A DNA stretch of 64,000 nt from an uncultured Lachnospiraceae bacterium (GCA_946537305.1 CAMNFR010000001.1:60583-124582); one strand, 5' to 3'. Shown: positions 44,590 through 52,972, counted from the first letter of the stretch. Notes: generated by a model not told the origin, from the letters alone. Numbers and translations are program-made.

Positions 44590-44953
44590 TCATTCCCTCT
44601 TCCGTCTCCGGATCCTCTTCAGCCGCATCCTCAGGAGCAGCCTCGGAAGTCTCTTCCTCCCAGGTCTCCTCGGCGGTCATTTCCTCAGCATCCGTATCAT
44701 CTTCATCCGCGGGCTTCACGGCATCCGTGCTGCGAATGATATGATATTTTCCCTCCATCAGTTCTTCCACCGCGATGGACAGAGGCTTTTCTTCACGGCC
44801 TTCCCACTCTGTGCGGTTCGCCGCTACCAGCTGGCGGGCGCGCTTGGCCGTACCCAGCACGATAGAATAACGGCTGGTCACCACTGGCTTTTCGCCCTCT
44901 TTGACGTCTTTATTTACCAGGTTCATCAATTCAAAATAGGAAGGATGGATCAT
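44582..44953 (-). CDS. rpoZ: RNA polymerase omega subunit with acidic tail
   Basis: 123 aa. The omega core (about 1-78) has NLVNKDV, VTSRYSIVLGTAKRARQLV and KPLSIAVEELMEGKY. The final 45 residues are almost all Glu, Asp, Ala and Thr, longer than in many relatives. It lies between gmk and rimO, as in other Firmicutes. AGAGG is about 7 bp before the ATG. Confidence 0.93.
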   Translation of the reverse strand: MIHPSYFELMNLVNKDVKEGEKPVVTSRYSIVLGTAKRARQLVAANRTEWEGREEKPLSIAVEELMEGKYHIIRSTDAVKPADEDDTDAEEMTAEETWEEETSEAAPEDAAEEDPETEEGMNE

Positions 44954-45024
44954 TGTTTACCTCTTTCTGTCTATACTTTTCTATATTCTTTATCAGTTTC
45001 CTGTTTTCAACGAGCCGCCGGCCT

Positions 45025-45675
45025 CTATTGTTCATCCTGCCAGCAAGAAAGCATCTGTTTCAGATCATCCCGGATCTGAAGGACTAACGGCAGATTTTCT
45101 TCGCGGGAAGCCCGGCGGTACTCTTCATCGCGGATCATACGCGAAAGATTCGACACCGCTTCACCCAGATCGTCATTGACCAGAATTCCGTCATAGGAAG
45201 AAACGATGTCCGCCTCCTCCACCGCGCGGGTGAGACGTTTCTTGATCTGTTCCCTGGTCTCGGTGCCGCGTCCCGTCAGGCGCTGCAAAAGTACCTCTGC
45301 CGAAGGCGGAATTATGTAGATCAGCCTTGCTTCAGGCGCCAGGCGCTTCACATTCAGCGCGCCTTCACACTCGATATCCAGCAGAATGGTAATACCGTCA
45401 TCCATGCGGGCATACACATAGTCCGCCAGCGTGCCGTAATAATTGCCGGAATACTGCGTATATTCCAGGAACCTGCCTGCGGCGATCCCCTCTTCGAATT
45501 CTTCTTTTGAAATAAAGAAGTAGTGAACGCCGTGTTCCTCACCTTCCCGTTTATAGCGGGTGGTGGCGGAAACAGAGAAACCATAGCCCGATTCCCGGCG
45601 CATCAGTTCAGCGATCACCGTACCCTTGCCGGCACCCGAAAAACCGGAGATCACCACTAAAGAACCTTTTTTCAT
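45025..45675 (-). CDS. gmk: Guanylate kinase
   Basis: Phosphorylates GMP to GDP, 216 aa. P-loop GFSGAGKGT (11-19), and the GMP-binding segment VSATTRYKREGEEHGVHYFF matches the family's SxTTRxxRxGExxGxxYxF. ILLDIECEGALNVK and the lid RLTGRGTET also fit. It lies downstream of yicC with a hairpin in the 69-bp gap. The remA gene often found between yicC and gmk is missing here. Confidence 0.95.
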   Translation of the reverse strand: MKKGSLVVISGFSGAGKGTVIAELMRRESGYGFSVSATTRYKREGEEHGVHYFFISKEEFEEGIAAGRFLEYTQYSGNYYGTLADYVYARMDDGITILLDIECEGALNVKRLAPEARLIYIIPPSAEVLLQRLTGRGTETREQIKKRLTRAVEEADIVSSYDGILVNDDLGEAVSNLSRMIRDEEYRRASREENLPLVLQIRDDLKQMLSCWQDEQ

Positions 45676-45700
45676 GCTAACGCCCTTTCTGTGAACCTAC

Positions 45701-45732
45701 GCATGGCTCCGTGCTTCGCACTCCCGCCATGC
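45701..45732. repeat. Hairpin sharing its core with the 13039-13070 hairpin
   Basis: GCATGGC (45701-45707) and GCCATGC (45726-45732) enclose TCC, GTGC-TTC-GCAC, TCCC. The 13039-13070 hairpin has the same plan with a different outer stem: GGATGTC/GACATCC around TCC, GCGC-TTC-GCGC, TCCC. The core varies only by compensated C/T and G/A changes. It lies in the yicC-gmk gap, inside the operon. Confidence 0.65.
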
Positions 45733-45744
45733 TACAAGTATTCT

Positions 45745-46635
45745 TCACTCTATGTTTTGTACCTGTTCGCGGATCTTTTCGATTTCTGTTTTCAAGGTGA
45801 TGGCGGTGGCGGAAATGTCCATGTCATTACACTTGGAGAGGGTGGTGTTGGCCTCCCGGTTCATCTCCTGTGCCAGGAAATCCAGTCTGCGGCCCACGCC
45901 TTCCGGTGTTCCTTTTGACAGAGACTGGCGCATGGCCGTGATATGGCTGCGCAGGCGCACCGTTTCTTCATCTACACATGTCTTATCGGCAAAGATGGCG
46001 GCCTCCGTCATCAGACGGGCTTCGTCCACCTCTGTCTGTTCCAGCAGTTCACGCATGCGTTCCGCCATTCGTTCCTCGTAGGCCTTCACGACCTCCGGTG
46101 AACGTTCCTCTATAAAGGATACCTGTTCCTCCATGTCGGTCAGCTTCTGCAGGATATCCTGTGCCAGGCGCTCCCCCTCGTGTGTTTTCTGCTCTGCAAA
46201 GGCTTCTCCCGCTTTTTGCAGGGCTTCTTCCAGCAGAGGCCACAGGGTCTCTTCGTCCTCTTCCGGATGTTCCATTACCAGGACCTCCGGAAAGCCGGCC
46301 AGCCTGCCCGCTGTCAGGTCATTCGGAATTCCGAATTTCTGACTCATCTGCTGAATATAATCCACATAAGCGCCAGCCAGCGTTTCATTATATTTCAGCG
46401 CCAGCGCTTCCTCCGAGAAGTCCTCGCAGGTAACAAACAGATCTACCTTGCCGCGGACGGCATAGGACTTTACGAGCGTGCGTATACGTGCCTCGAACAG
46501 GTTCAGTTTACGGGGCATACGAATGGAGAGATCCAGGTAGCGATGGTTCACTGCCTTCATTTCCACCGTAATCTTATGTTTCTCATCGGACGCCTCCGCG
46601 CGCCCGAATCCGGTCATGCTTTTAATCTTGTTCAT
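45745..46635 (-). CDS. YicC/YloC-family endoribonuclease
   Basis: 296 aa. The N-terminal YicC domain starts IKSMTGFGRAE and contains VNHRYLDLSIRMPR. The C-terminal DUF1732 domain contains EEDEETLWPLL and ends with the conserved QEMNREANTTLSKCNDM segment. Family members are metal-dependent endoribonucleases acting on small RNAs in E. coli. GAGGG lies 5-6 bp before the ATG at 46635; the longer frame to 46662 overlaps the promoter start point. First gene of the operon to gerW. Confidence 0.92.
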   Translation of the reverse strand: MNKIKSMTGFGRAEASDEKHKITVEMKAVNHRYLDLSIRMPRKLNLFEARIRTLVKSYAVRGKVDLFVTCEDFSEEALALKYNETLAGAYVDYIQQMSQKFGIPNDLTAGRLAGFPEVLVMEHPEEDEETLWPLLEEALQKAGEAFAEQKTHEGERLAQDILQKLTDMEEQVSFIEERSPEVVKAYEERMAERMRELLEQTEVDEARLMTEAAIFADKTCVDEETVRLRSHITAMRQSLSKGTPEGVGRRLDFLAQEMNREANTTLSKCNDMDISATAITLKTEIEKIREQVQNIE

Positions 46636-46646
46636 GCTATCCCTCA

Positions 46647-46675
46647 TTGACTTAAGAATCAAACTTGATTATAAT
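46647..46675 (+). promoter_or_regulatory. Promoter of rqcH, overlapping that of yicC
   Basis: TTGACT (46647-46652), 17 bp, TATAAT (46670-46675). Its -10 overlaps the yicC -10 (46668-46673) on the other strand, so polymerase can probably occupy only one at a time. Confidence 0.7.
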
Positions 46676-46696
46676 TCATTTACTGCTTTTCGTCAA
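46668..46696 (-). promoter_or_regulatory. Promoter of yicC, overlapping that of rqcH
   Basis: Minus strand: TTGACG (46691-46696), 17 bp, TATAAT (46668-46673). The predicted transcript start lies near 46661, 25 nt before the yicC ATG. Confidence 0.75.
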
Positions 46697-46740
46697 CCGG
46701 GACCTGGTTCGACGAACACAACAAAGAAGGGAGCACTCCC

Positions 46741-48498
46741 ATGGCTTTTGACGGAATTACCATAGCAAATCTGACGCGCGACCTGGCCCGGGATCTGACG
46801 GGCGGCCGCATCAGCCGCATCGCCCAGCCGGAGCCGGACGAACTGCTGCTGACCATAAAGACCGGCCGCGAACAGCGCCGCCTCCTGATGTCTGCCAGCG
46901 CCAGCCTGCCGCTGCTCTATTTTACTTCGAAAAACAAAACGGCACCTGCCACGGCGCCGAATTTCTGCATGCTCCTGCGAAAGCACATTGGAAACGGAAG
47001 GATCCTTTCCGTCACCCAGCCGGGGCTGGAGCGCATTGTCCGGTTCGAAATTGAACATCTGAACGAAATGGGCGATCTCTGCCGGAAATATCTGATCATC
47101 GAACTGATGGGAAAATATTCGAATATTATCTTCACGGATACAGAGGATAAGATCATCGATGCCATCAAGCATATTTCCGCAAATGTCAGTTCTGTGCGCG
47201 AGGTGCTTCCCGGGCGGCCGTATTTCATTCCGGATACGGTGCACAAGAAGGATCCCATGACGATCACGGAGGAGGTCTTTCTGGCAGAAGTCTGCGCGCA
47301 GCCTCAGCCGGTGGGCAAGGCCATGTCTCAGTCCCTTACCGGCATCAGTCCGATGATGGGCCAGGAGATCGCGGAGCGGGCCGGCGCCGACGGGGACCGC
47401 CCCATGCAGGCGCTCTCCGAGGCGGAAAAGCTTCATCTTTTTCACACGCTTTCTCTGCTGCGCGAGGATATCCGGGAGGGTCGTTTTTCGCCTCGTGTGA
47501 TATACCGGGGAGAGGAGCCCGTGGAGTTTTCGGCCCTGCCGCTGAGTATTTTTGCAGACTGCCGGCAGGTGGAATTTCCGGATATCAGCCAGGTGCTGGA
47601 GACTTATTATGCAGAAAAGAGTGTCCTGACCCGGGTGCGTCAGCGCTCCGCCGACCTGCGGCGAATCGTGCAGACCACGCTGGAGCGGGATATGAAGAAA
47701 TATGATCTTCAGCGCCGGCAGATGAAGGATACGGAGAAAAGAGAGAAGTACCGCATCCGCGGAGAGCTGATCCAGACCTACGGCTACTCCGTAGAGCCCG
47801 GCGCCTCCTCTATGACGGCAGAAAATTATTATGATGAGGGCAAGGAGATCACCATCCCCCTGGACCCCATGCTGACCGCGCAGGAAAATGCCGTAAAATG
47901 CTTTGAGCGCTACAACAAGCTGAAACGAACCCACGAAGCGCTGACCGGTCTGCTGGCAGAGACTGCTGCAGAGATCGATCATCTTCGTTCCCTTCAGCTG
48001 GCTCTTTCCATCGCGGGGGGCGAGGAGGATCTGGCGCAGATCAAAGCGGAAATGCAGGAAGCCGGCTACATCCGCAAACGTTTCGCGCGCGGCGCCGGCA
48101 AAAAGGCAAAAACACCGGCCAGCAGACCGCTGCACTACGTATCCCCGGACGGTTTTCATCTGTATGTGGGAAAGAACAATCTTCAGAATGAGGAGCTGAC
48201 CTTCCGCTTCGCCACGGGCGGAGACTGGTGGTTCCACGCCAAGGGCATCCCCGGCTCCCACGTGATCATCAAAGGGGACGGGCGCGATCTCCCGGACGTG
48301 CTGTTCGAACAGGCCGGGGCGCTGGCTGCCTACTACTCCAGCGAGCGTCAGGCAGAAAAAGTGGAGATCGATTATATACAGCGCAAGCATGTGAAGAAAC
48401 CGGCCGGCACCAAGCCGGGCTATGTAATCTATCACACCAATTATTCGCTGATGGCGGAACCCGCCCGTGTGCGGGAACTGCAGAAAATCGAAGACTAA
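46741..48498 (+). CDS. rqcH: Rqc2-homologue RqcH (NFACT/FbpA family)
   Basis: 585 aa. Binds obstructed 50S subunits and directs C-terminal alanine tailing. Domain order: NFACT-N (about 1-200, MAFDGITIANLTRDL), coiled-coil arms (about 280-430), and NFACT-R (about 450-560, VSPDGFHLYVGKNNLQNEELTFRFA then DWWFHAKGIPGSHVII). The pair equivalent to B. subtilis D97-R98 reads E97-R98 here. The ribosome site is AAGGGAG 6-9 bp upstream. Single gene, divergent from yicC, with a bidirectional terminator behind it. Older annotation calls the family fibronectin-binding. Confidence 0.92.
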   Translation: MAFDGITIANLTRDLARDLTGGRISRIAQPEPDELLLTIKTGREQRRLLMSASASLPLLYFTSKNKTAPATAPNFCMLLRKHIGNGRILSVTQPGLERIVRFEIEHLNEMGDLCRKYLIIELMGKYSNIIFTDTEDKIIDAIKHISANVSSVREVLPGRPYFIPDTVHKKDPMTITEEVFLAEVCAQPQPVGKAMSQSLTGISPMMGQEIAERAGADGDRPMQALSEAEKLHLFHTLSLLREDIREGRFSPRVIYRGEEPVEFSALPLSIFADCRQVEFPDISQVLETYYAEKSVLTRVRQRSADLRRIVQTTLERDMKKYDLQRRQMKDTEKREKYRIRGELIQTYGYSVEPGASSMTAENYYDEGKEITIPLDPMLTAQENAVKCFERYNKLKRTHEALTGLLAETAAEIDHLRSLQLALSIAGGEEDLAQIKAEMQEAGYIRKRFARGAGKKAKTPASRPLHYVSPDGFHLYVGKNNLQNEELTFRFATGGDWWFHAKGIPGSHVIIKGDGRDLPDVLFEQAGALAAYYSSERQAEKVEIDYIQRKHVKKPAGTKPGYVIYHTNYSLMAEPARVRELQKIED

Positions 48499-48526
48499 AA
48501 AGGAGCGGGGCAACCCGCTCCTTTTT
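48497..48526. terminator. Bidirectional terminator between rqcH and the phosphoesterase gene
   Basis: AAAAAGGAGCGGG (48497-48509) and CCCGCTCCTTTTT (48514-48526) form a perfect 13-bp stem with a GCAA loop, giving U-runs in both directions. It overlaps the stop of the convergent phosphoesterase gene. Confidence 0.88.
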
Positions 48527-49292
48527 ACCACACCCGAATCATCTGCTCGTAGATCAGGATATCTCTGGCGGCGACCTGACGGTTGTCATGGTAATGGCCG
48601 AAAAACCAGCGTTTATAATCCAGGTTCCCGCGAAGTTCATCCAGATAATCCGTCAGGACATCCCGCTCATAGAAACCGGCCAGCGTCTGCACGGAGGTCG
48701 ATGCGCAGTGGGTGATCACGTAATCCGCGTACCAGCCGTTATCCTCCAGCGTGTCGCGTCCGTGCTGCATCTCTTCTTCGGAGGGCAGTTCCTCCGGCCA
48801 CCAGGAGATCCCTTTCACTCGGAAATAGTATTTTCCCTGCCGGTTCAGTCTTCTGGCCTCTTCCTTCCAGCCGGGATCGTCCCCGTCCAGAATGCCATCC
48901 TTTATATCATGCGAACTGGCCCCGCCGAAGGCAAAAATGCGGCAGCCGTCGATCTCATACATTTCTCCGCGCATCAGCATCAGGACAGAAGGACGGATTT
49001 CTTTGACCCGCCCTCCGTTCCAACGTTTCTCCGGGAATTCATCGCTCATCAGCCGGGCATAATTTTCATGATTGCCCGGCACAAAGACGGTGGTAAAGGA
49101 CCGTGCCTCAAGTTCATCCAGATTATGGTCCTCCGCCTTGCGATTCTGCCAGTCCTCTCTTCCGTGCCATACACCGCCAAAATCACCGGCGATGATCATG
49201 GTATCATCCTTTGTCATTTCCCGCTGTTCCGGGAAGACCTTCCGGCTGAAGCGCCGAAAATCCGAATGTGTATCTCCTGTGATAAAAATCAT
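48525..49292 (-). CDS. Calcineurin-like metallophosphoesterase
   Basis: 255 aa cytoplasmic protein with the full set of metal-binding motifs: GDTH (6-9), GDFGG (near 36), GNHE (near 73), a late THC and GHYHDN near the C terminus. The fold cleaves phosphate mono- or diesters; the substrate cannot be told. No lid or transmembrane segment. It follows the PrsW-type gene by 30 bp and may belong to the rho-hydrolase-PrsW set. Confidence 0.85.
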   Translation of the reverse strand: MIFITGDTHSDFRRFSRKVFPEQREMTKDDTMIIAGDFGGVWHGREDWQNRKAEDHNLDELEARSFTTVFVPGNHENYARLMSDEFPEKRWNGGRVKEIRPSVLMLMRGEMYEIDGCRIFAFGGASSHDIKDGILDGDDPGWKEEARRLNRQGKYYFRVKGISWWPEELPSEEEMQHGRDTLEDNGWYADYVITHCASTSVQTLAGFYERDVLTDYLDELRGNLDYKRWFFGHYHDNRQVAARDILIYEQMIRVW

Positions 49293-49322
49293 GACCCACC
49301 TCCGGATACATGTAAGAATTAT

Positions 49323-50021
49323 TTATACCGGCTCGTCGGTATTGGCTTCCCGCTTCACGGTGCGGATCATGGCGATATCCACGATCACGATAAACACGAT
49401 AAACAGAAGGGAAGCTGCCTCCGAACCCGAGAGCGCACAGGCATCATAGAAACCATGCAGGAAGATCGCCACCACCAGGGCCAGCACCTGGTTGCGGAAG
49501 GCACCGGCGTCATCCCCGCAGTCATAGCAGAGTTTGGCGCGGCCGTAGAAATAACCCATAAATACCGCGAAAGACATGTGACCGGGAATAGCCAGAATGG
49601 CACGGGCCGGGGCCACTCCCAGACCGTATCCGAACACATAGCCGATGTTCTCAAACGCCGCAAACCCCAGGGAGGTAAAGACCGCATAGACCGTTCCGTC
49701 GAACCGATAATTGAAGTTGGGGTTGCGCCAGGTGACCTTCTTCATGCAGATGAACTTCATCAGTTCCTCGGCGAAGGCGACCACGGCGAACGCCAGAAAG
49801 ACCACATACAGCGGGTCATAAGGAGACACCACCATGCCCAGGACATTGGTCCCGATCTCCTCCAGGATGACAGCCCCCAAAGCTGATATCACACCGGCAA
49901 TGATCAGCCTGATCAGAAGACCCGTCGGCTCCTGTTCTACCTTGTCCTTCAGATAAATGTAGCGCATCAGAATGACCGCCGGCAGCACAGCTGCCAGAAC
50001 ATAAATACCATAAAAAAACAT
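49323..50021 (-). CDS. PrsW-type intramembrane metalloprotease
   Basis: 232 aa with about seven to eight transmembrane helices. The family motifs are present: EELMK (ExxxK type, in FAEELMKFICMKK), GHMSFAVFMGYFYG with the first histidine, and HGFYD with the last. In B. subtilis PrsW starts cleavage of anti-sigma factor RsiW; other members have different targets, and no anti-sigma gene is nearby. GGGAG precedes the ATG. It lies 45 bp after the hydrolase gene. Confidence 0.85.
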   Translation of the reverse strand: MFFYGIYVLAAVLPAVILMRYIYLKDKVEQEPTGLLIRLIIAGVISALGAVILEEIGTNVLGMVVSPYDPLYVVFLAFAVVAFAEELMKFICMKKVTWRNPNFNYRFDGTVYAVFTSLGFAAFENIGYVFGYGLGVAPARAILAIPGHMSFAVFMGYFYGRAKLCYDCGDDAGAFRNQVLALVVAIFLHGFYDACALSGSEAASLLFIVFIVIVDIAMIRTVKREANTDEPV

Positions 50022-50066
50022 ACATTTTCTCCCTTCCGGGTCCGCGCTTTGCCGCCCGTGACACCG

Positions 50067-50978
50067 CTATCTTTGCATTGTCTCCATTTTTTTCACGAAC
50101 TCATTTACGATTTCCACATATTTTTCCGGATCGGTCTCCAGCGCCATGGCATGTCCCGCGCCGGGGATCAGATGCAGTTCGGCGTATCCTGCCGTTGCCT
50201 CCTTCATGCGCTCACTGTGATCCGGCGTAATAAAATCATCCGCCGCCCCGTGAATAAAGCAGATCGGGATGGTATTCCCCGGCAGCGCGTCAATGGGCCT
50301 TGCCTTTGTAAAGGCGTACCCATACATCACGCGTGATGCCAGCGAAGCCAGGTAGACCATAAAGCCCGGCAGATGCATGCCCCGCAGGCCGCCCTGCATG
50401 ACAGGGATGATCTCCGCAAAACCGCAGTCATTGACCACGAACTTCACATCCGGATGATACATCAGCGCCCGGATCTGTGTGGCAGAGCCCAGGGATTCCC
50501 CGTGAAGTCCCAGATAGATCTCATCCCCGAATCTTCGGTTCAGCTCGCGGATGACAGCCATCAGATCCCGCCCCTCTTTCAGACTGTAGGTGCACACGTG
50601 AGGTTCGTTAACCCCGTGCCCACGGTCATCATAGATCACACAGTTATAGCCCAGATCACGGAACAGCGGCACATATTTCAGCGAGCCGTTGCGGTTGAGC
50701 GTGTACCCGTGCGTAATGATCATAAACTTATCCGTGGGTTCCGGGTGCATGGCGATCTGCCCGTGCAGCACGTAGCCGTCAAAGCTTTTCACCTCAAAGG
50801 GCTCCCAGCTGTAGCCCTCCGCCTCCGACACCCGAAGGCCTTTACGCTTTCGCTCATAATCCAGGGTCTCCTCCAGCGTGTATCTGGCGCCGTGCACCGC
50901 ATAGGATGCCAGGTAGGCGGAAAGCCCTGCCACTACCAGCAGCAGCAGAATAATGATGATTGCAATGATCTTTCCCAT
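50067..50978 (-). CDS. Membrane-anchored alpha/beta hydrolase
   Basis: 303 aa. An N-terminal membrane anchor (about 4-26, IIAIIIILLLLVVAGLSAYL) precedes an alpha/beta hydrolase domain. The nucleophile elbow is HGESLGS, the acid is in HGAADDFITP, and the base is in GAGHAMA. GYNCVIYDDRGHGVNE is the typical oxyanion region. Resembles the BAAT/esterase-like hydrolases often called YqkD; the substrate is unknown. It follows rho by 10 bp, probably co-transcribed. Confidence 0.87.
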   Translation of the reverse strand: MGKIIAIIIILLLLVVAGLSAYLASYAVHGARYTLEETLDYERKRKGLRVSEAEGYSWEPFEVKSFDGYVLHGQIAMHPEPTDKFMIITHGYTLNRNGSLKYVPLFRDLGYNCVIYDDRGHGVNEPHVCTYSLKEGRDLMAVIRELNRRFGDEIYLGLHGESLGSATQIRALMYHPDVKFVVNDCGFAEIIPVMQGGLRGMHLPGFMVYLASLASRVMYGYAFTKARPIDALPGNTIPICFIHGAADDFITPDHSERMKEATAGYAELHLIPGAGHAMALETDPEKYVEIVNEFVKKMETMQR

Positions 50979-50988
50979 TTCACGCCTC

Positions 50989-52830
50989 CTACAGCCTTAT
51001 TTTCTTGGCCATTTCTATGAACTCCCGGTTGTTCCGGGTGCGGGCAAACAGGCGAAGGATCTCCTCCACAGCCTCCTCCTGCTTCATTCCGTGCATGGCC
51101 CGCCGGATCACGCGGATCGCTTCCTGCTCCTCCGGCGTCAGCAGCAGGTCATCCCGCCGGGTGCCGGATTTCAGGATGTCGATCGCCGGGAAGATACGCC
51201 GCTCTGAAAGTTTGCGGTCCAGTACCAGCTCCATGTTGCCGGTACCCTTGAATTCTTCAAAGATCACATCATCCATGCGGCTGCCGGTCTCTACCAGCGC
51301 CGTCGCCAGAATGGTCAGGCTGCCGCCCTCCCGCATGTTGCGGGCCGCGCCGAAGAATTTCTTCGGTGCGTGGAGCGCCGCCGGATCCAGTCCGCCTGAA
51401 AGTGTCCGTCCGCTGGGAGCCACGGTCAGGTTATAAGCCCGTGCCAGCCGCGTAATGGAATCCAGCAGAATAATAACATCCCGCCCGTGCTCCACCAGGC
51501 GCTGCGCGCGCCCCAGCACCATTTCGGAGACCCGTTTGTGGTGTTCCGGCTGCTCATCAAAGGTCGAATAAATAACCTCTACATTGTCTCCGACAATGCT
51601 CTCTTTTATATCAGTGACTTCTTCCGGACGCTCATCGATCAGCAGGATGATAATGTGTACCTCCGGATGATTGATCTGGATCGCCCGGGCCGCTTCCTTC
51701 AGCAGCGTGGTCTTACCGGCTTTGGGCGGAGATACGATCATGCCGCGCTGTCCCTTGCCGATGGGCGACATCAGATCCACGATACGCATGGCCGTGGAGC
51801 CGCCCTCCGCCTCCAGGCGAAGCCGCTCACAGGGAAAGATGGGCGTCAGGTCTTCGAATTTCTTCCGTTTTTCGGCGACCGCCGGGGACTCATCGTTAAT
51901 CGAAGAGATATACAGCAGTGCCACATATTTTTCCTGGCCGGTCTTCACACGGATATTGCCTGTAATAACATCTCCCGTCTTCATATTGAAGCGGCGGATC
52001 TGCGAAGGAGACACATAGACATCATCTTCGCCGGGCAGGAAATTTTCACTTCGGATAAATCCATACCCCTCCGGCAGGACCTCCAGGATACCCCGGGCCG
52101 TCTGGCCGGAATCCAGGCTGCGGATCTCCTCCGGCGTTGCGGAGCCATCATTTTTGCTGCCGGTATTCCACCCGGGGAATCCCTGCTCCCGGCGGGGCTC
52201 CGGCGCCTCCTGCTCCGGCGTGCGGACACGGCGCTCTGTTATCTCACGGGGCTCCCGGTTTTCCTGACGATCCGGCGTACGCATACGGCGCTCTGTCATT
52301 TCCCGCGGCTCACGATTATCCTGCCGTTCCCGGTTTTCCTGACGATCCGGCGTACGGGTGCGGCGCTCCGTCCTCTCACGGGATTCCTGCCGTTCCGGTG
52401 TACGGCCGCGGTTTTCCCGTCCCATATTCCGGTCTGCACCGCGGCCCCGGTTTTCCCGGGATTCTGTGCGCTCTGCCGCGCGGTTCCGGTTTTCCCGCTG
52501 GGGCTGTCTCTCCGACTCCCGTCTGCGCTCTCCGCGCTGCGGCTGACGCTCCGATTCGCGCCTGCGCTCCTCACGCTGCGGCCGACGTTCCGCTTCCTGT
52601 CTGCGCTCTTCCCGCTGCGGCTGACGCTCCGCTTCCTGTTTGCGCTCTTCACGCTGCGGCTGATGCTCCGGCTGGTTTACCGTCTCACGCCGGCGCTCCA
52701 GCTCCGCCATGATCTTTGCTGCTAATTCCGACTTTCGCAGGCTGCTGACCCCCTTCAGGTCCAGCTCCTTCGCTGTCTGTCGCAGCTCCGATAATGTTTT
52801 GTTATCCCATTCATTCATTGGCATATTCAT
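50989..52830 (-). CDS. rho: Transcription termination factor Rho with Arg-rich disordered insert
   Basis: 613-aa ATP-dependent RNA translocase. The N-terminal Rho_N helical domain (about 8-48) is separated from the RNA-binding cold-shock fold (about 240-310, GILEVLPEGYGFIRS) by a 185-residue low-complexity insert. The insert includes five tandem 13-residue units (56-120). The motor has PPKAGKTTLLKEAARA, LIDERPEEVT, LLDSITRLARAYN and the C-terminal KSGTRRDDLL. Family members without the insert are near 420 aa. GAGG lies close upstream; the ATG at codon 1 or codon 3 may be used. Confidence 0.95.
   Translation of the reverse strand: MNMPMNEWDNKTLSELRQTAKELDLKGVSSLRKSELAAKIMAELERRRETVNQPEHQPQREERKQEAERQPQREERRQEAERRPQREERRRESERQPQRGERRRESERQPQRENRNRAAERTESRENRGRGADRNMGRENRGRTPERQESRERTERRTRTPDRQENRERQDNREPREMTERRMRTPDRQENREPREITERRVRTPEQEAPEPRREQGFPGWNTGSKNDGSATPEEIRSLDSGQTARGILEVLPEGYGFIRSENFLPGEDDVYVSPSQIRRFNMKTGDVITGNIRVKTGQEKYVALLYISSINDESPAVAEKRKKFEDLTPIFPCERLRLEAEGGSTAMRIVDLMSPIGKGQRGMIVSPPKAGKTTLLKEAARAIQINHPEVHIIILLIDERPEEVTDIKESIVGDNVEVIYSTFDEQPEHHKRVSEMVLGRAQRLVEHGRDVIILLDSITRLARAYNLTVAPSGRTLSGGLDPAALHAPKKFFGAARNMREGGSLTILATALVETGSRMDDVIFEEFKGTGNMELVLDRKLSERRIFPAIDILKSGTRRDDLLLTPEEQEAIRVIRRAMHGMKQEEAVEEILRLFARTRNNREFIEMAKKIRL
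52471..52665. repeat. Five tandem 39-bp repeats in rho
   Basis: They encode five 13-residue units of the pattern RQPQREERRxExE, residues 56-120 of Rho. Further, looser repeats ending RTPDRQENRE follow down to about 52200. In-frame unit length suggests growth by slippage or unequal crossing-over. Confidence 0.75.
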
Positions 52831-52879
52831 CTATCCTCTTTTTTATCGGGTATTCCGCCCGGATCCGGGCCGGAGTTCT

Positions 52880-52917
52880 ATCGATTGATTCTTGATTTAT
52901 CGATTGATTCTTGATTT
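52880..52917. repeat. 19-bp tandem duplication at the DUF4364 promoter
   Basis: ATCGATTGATTCTTGATTT occurs twice back to back (52880-52898, 52899-52917). The second copy supplies the -35 TTGATT of the DUF4364 promoter; the first offers an upstream copy. It lies in the divergent rho-DUF4364 region. Confidence 0.75.
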
Positions 52918-52939
52918 CAGTCATAAAAATTGTTACAAT
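52911..52939 (+). promoter_or_regulatory. Promoter of the DUF4364 gene
   Basis: TTGATT (52911-52916), 17 bp, TACAAT (52934-52939), 33 bp before the ATG. Confidence 0.7.
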
Positions 52940-52972
52940 AAGAGATACCGTATGGAACTGAGGTATACTATC

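Noticed and set aside
46693..48531. A 612-codon open frame opposite rqcH
   Set aside because: RqcH on the plus strand has clear NFACT domains and a ribosome site; the antisense frame is a G+C-rich codon shadow.
52100..52700. Long plus-strand open frames over rho
   Set aside because: They are shadows produced by the Arg-rich repeats of the real minus-strand rho gene and lack ribosome sites.
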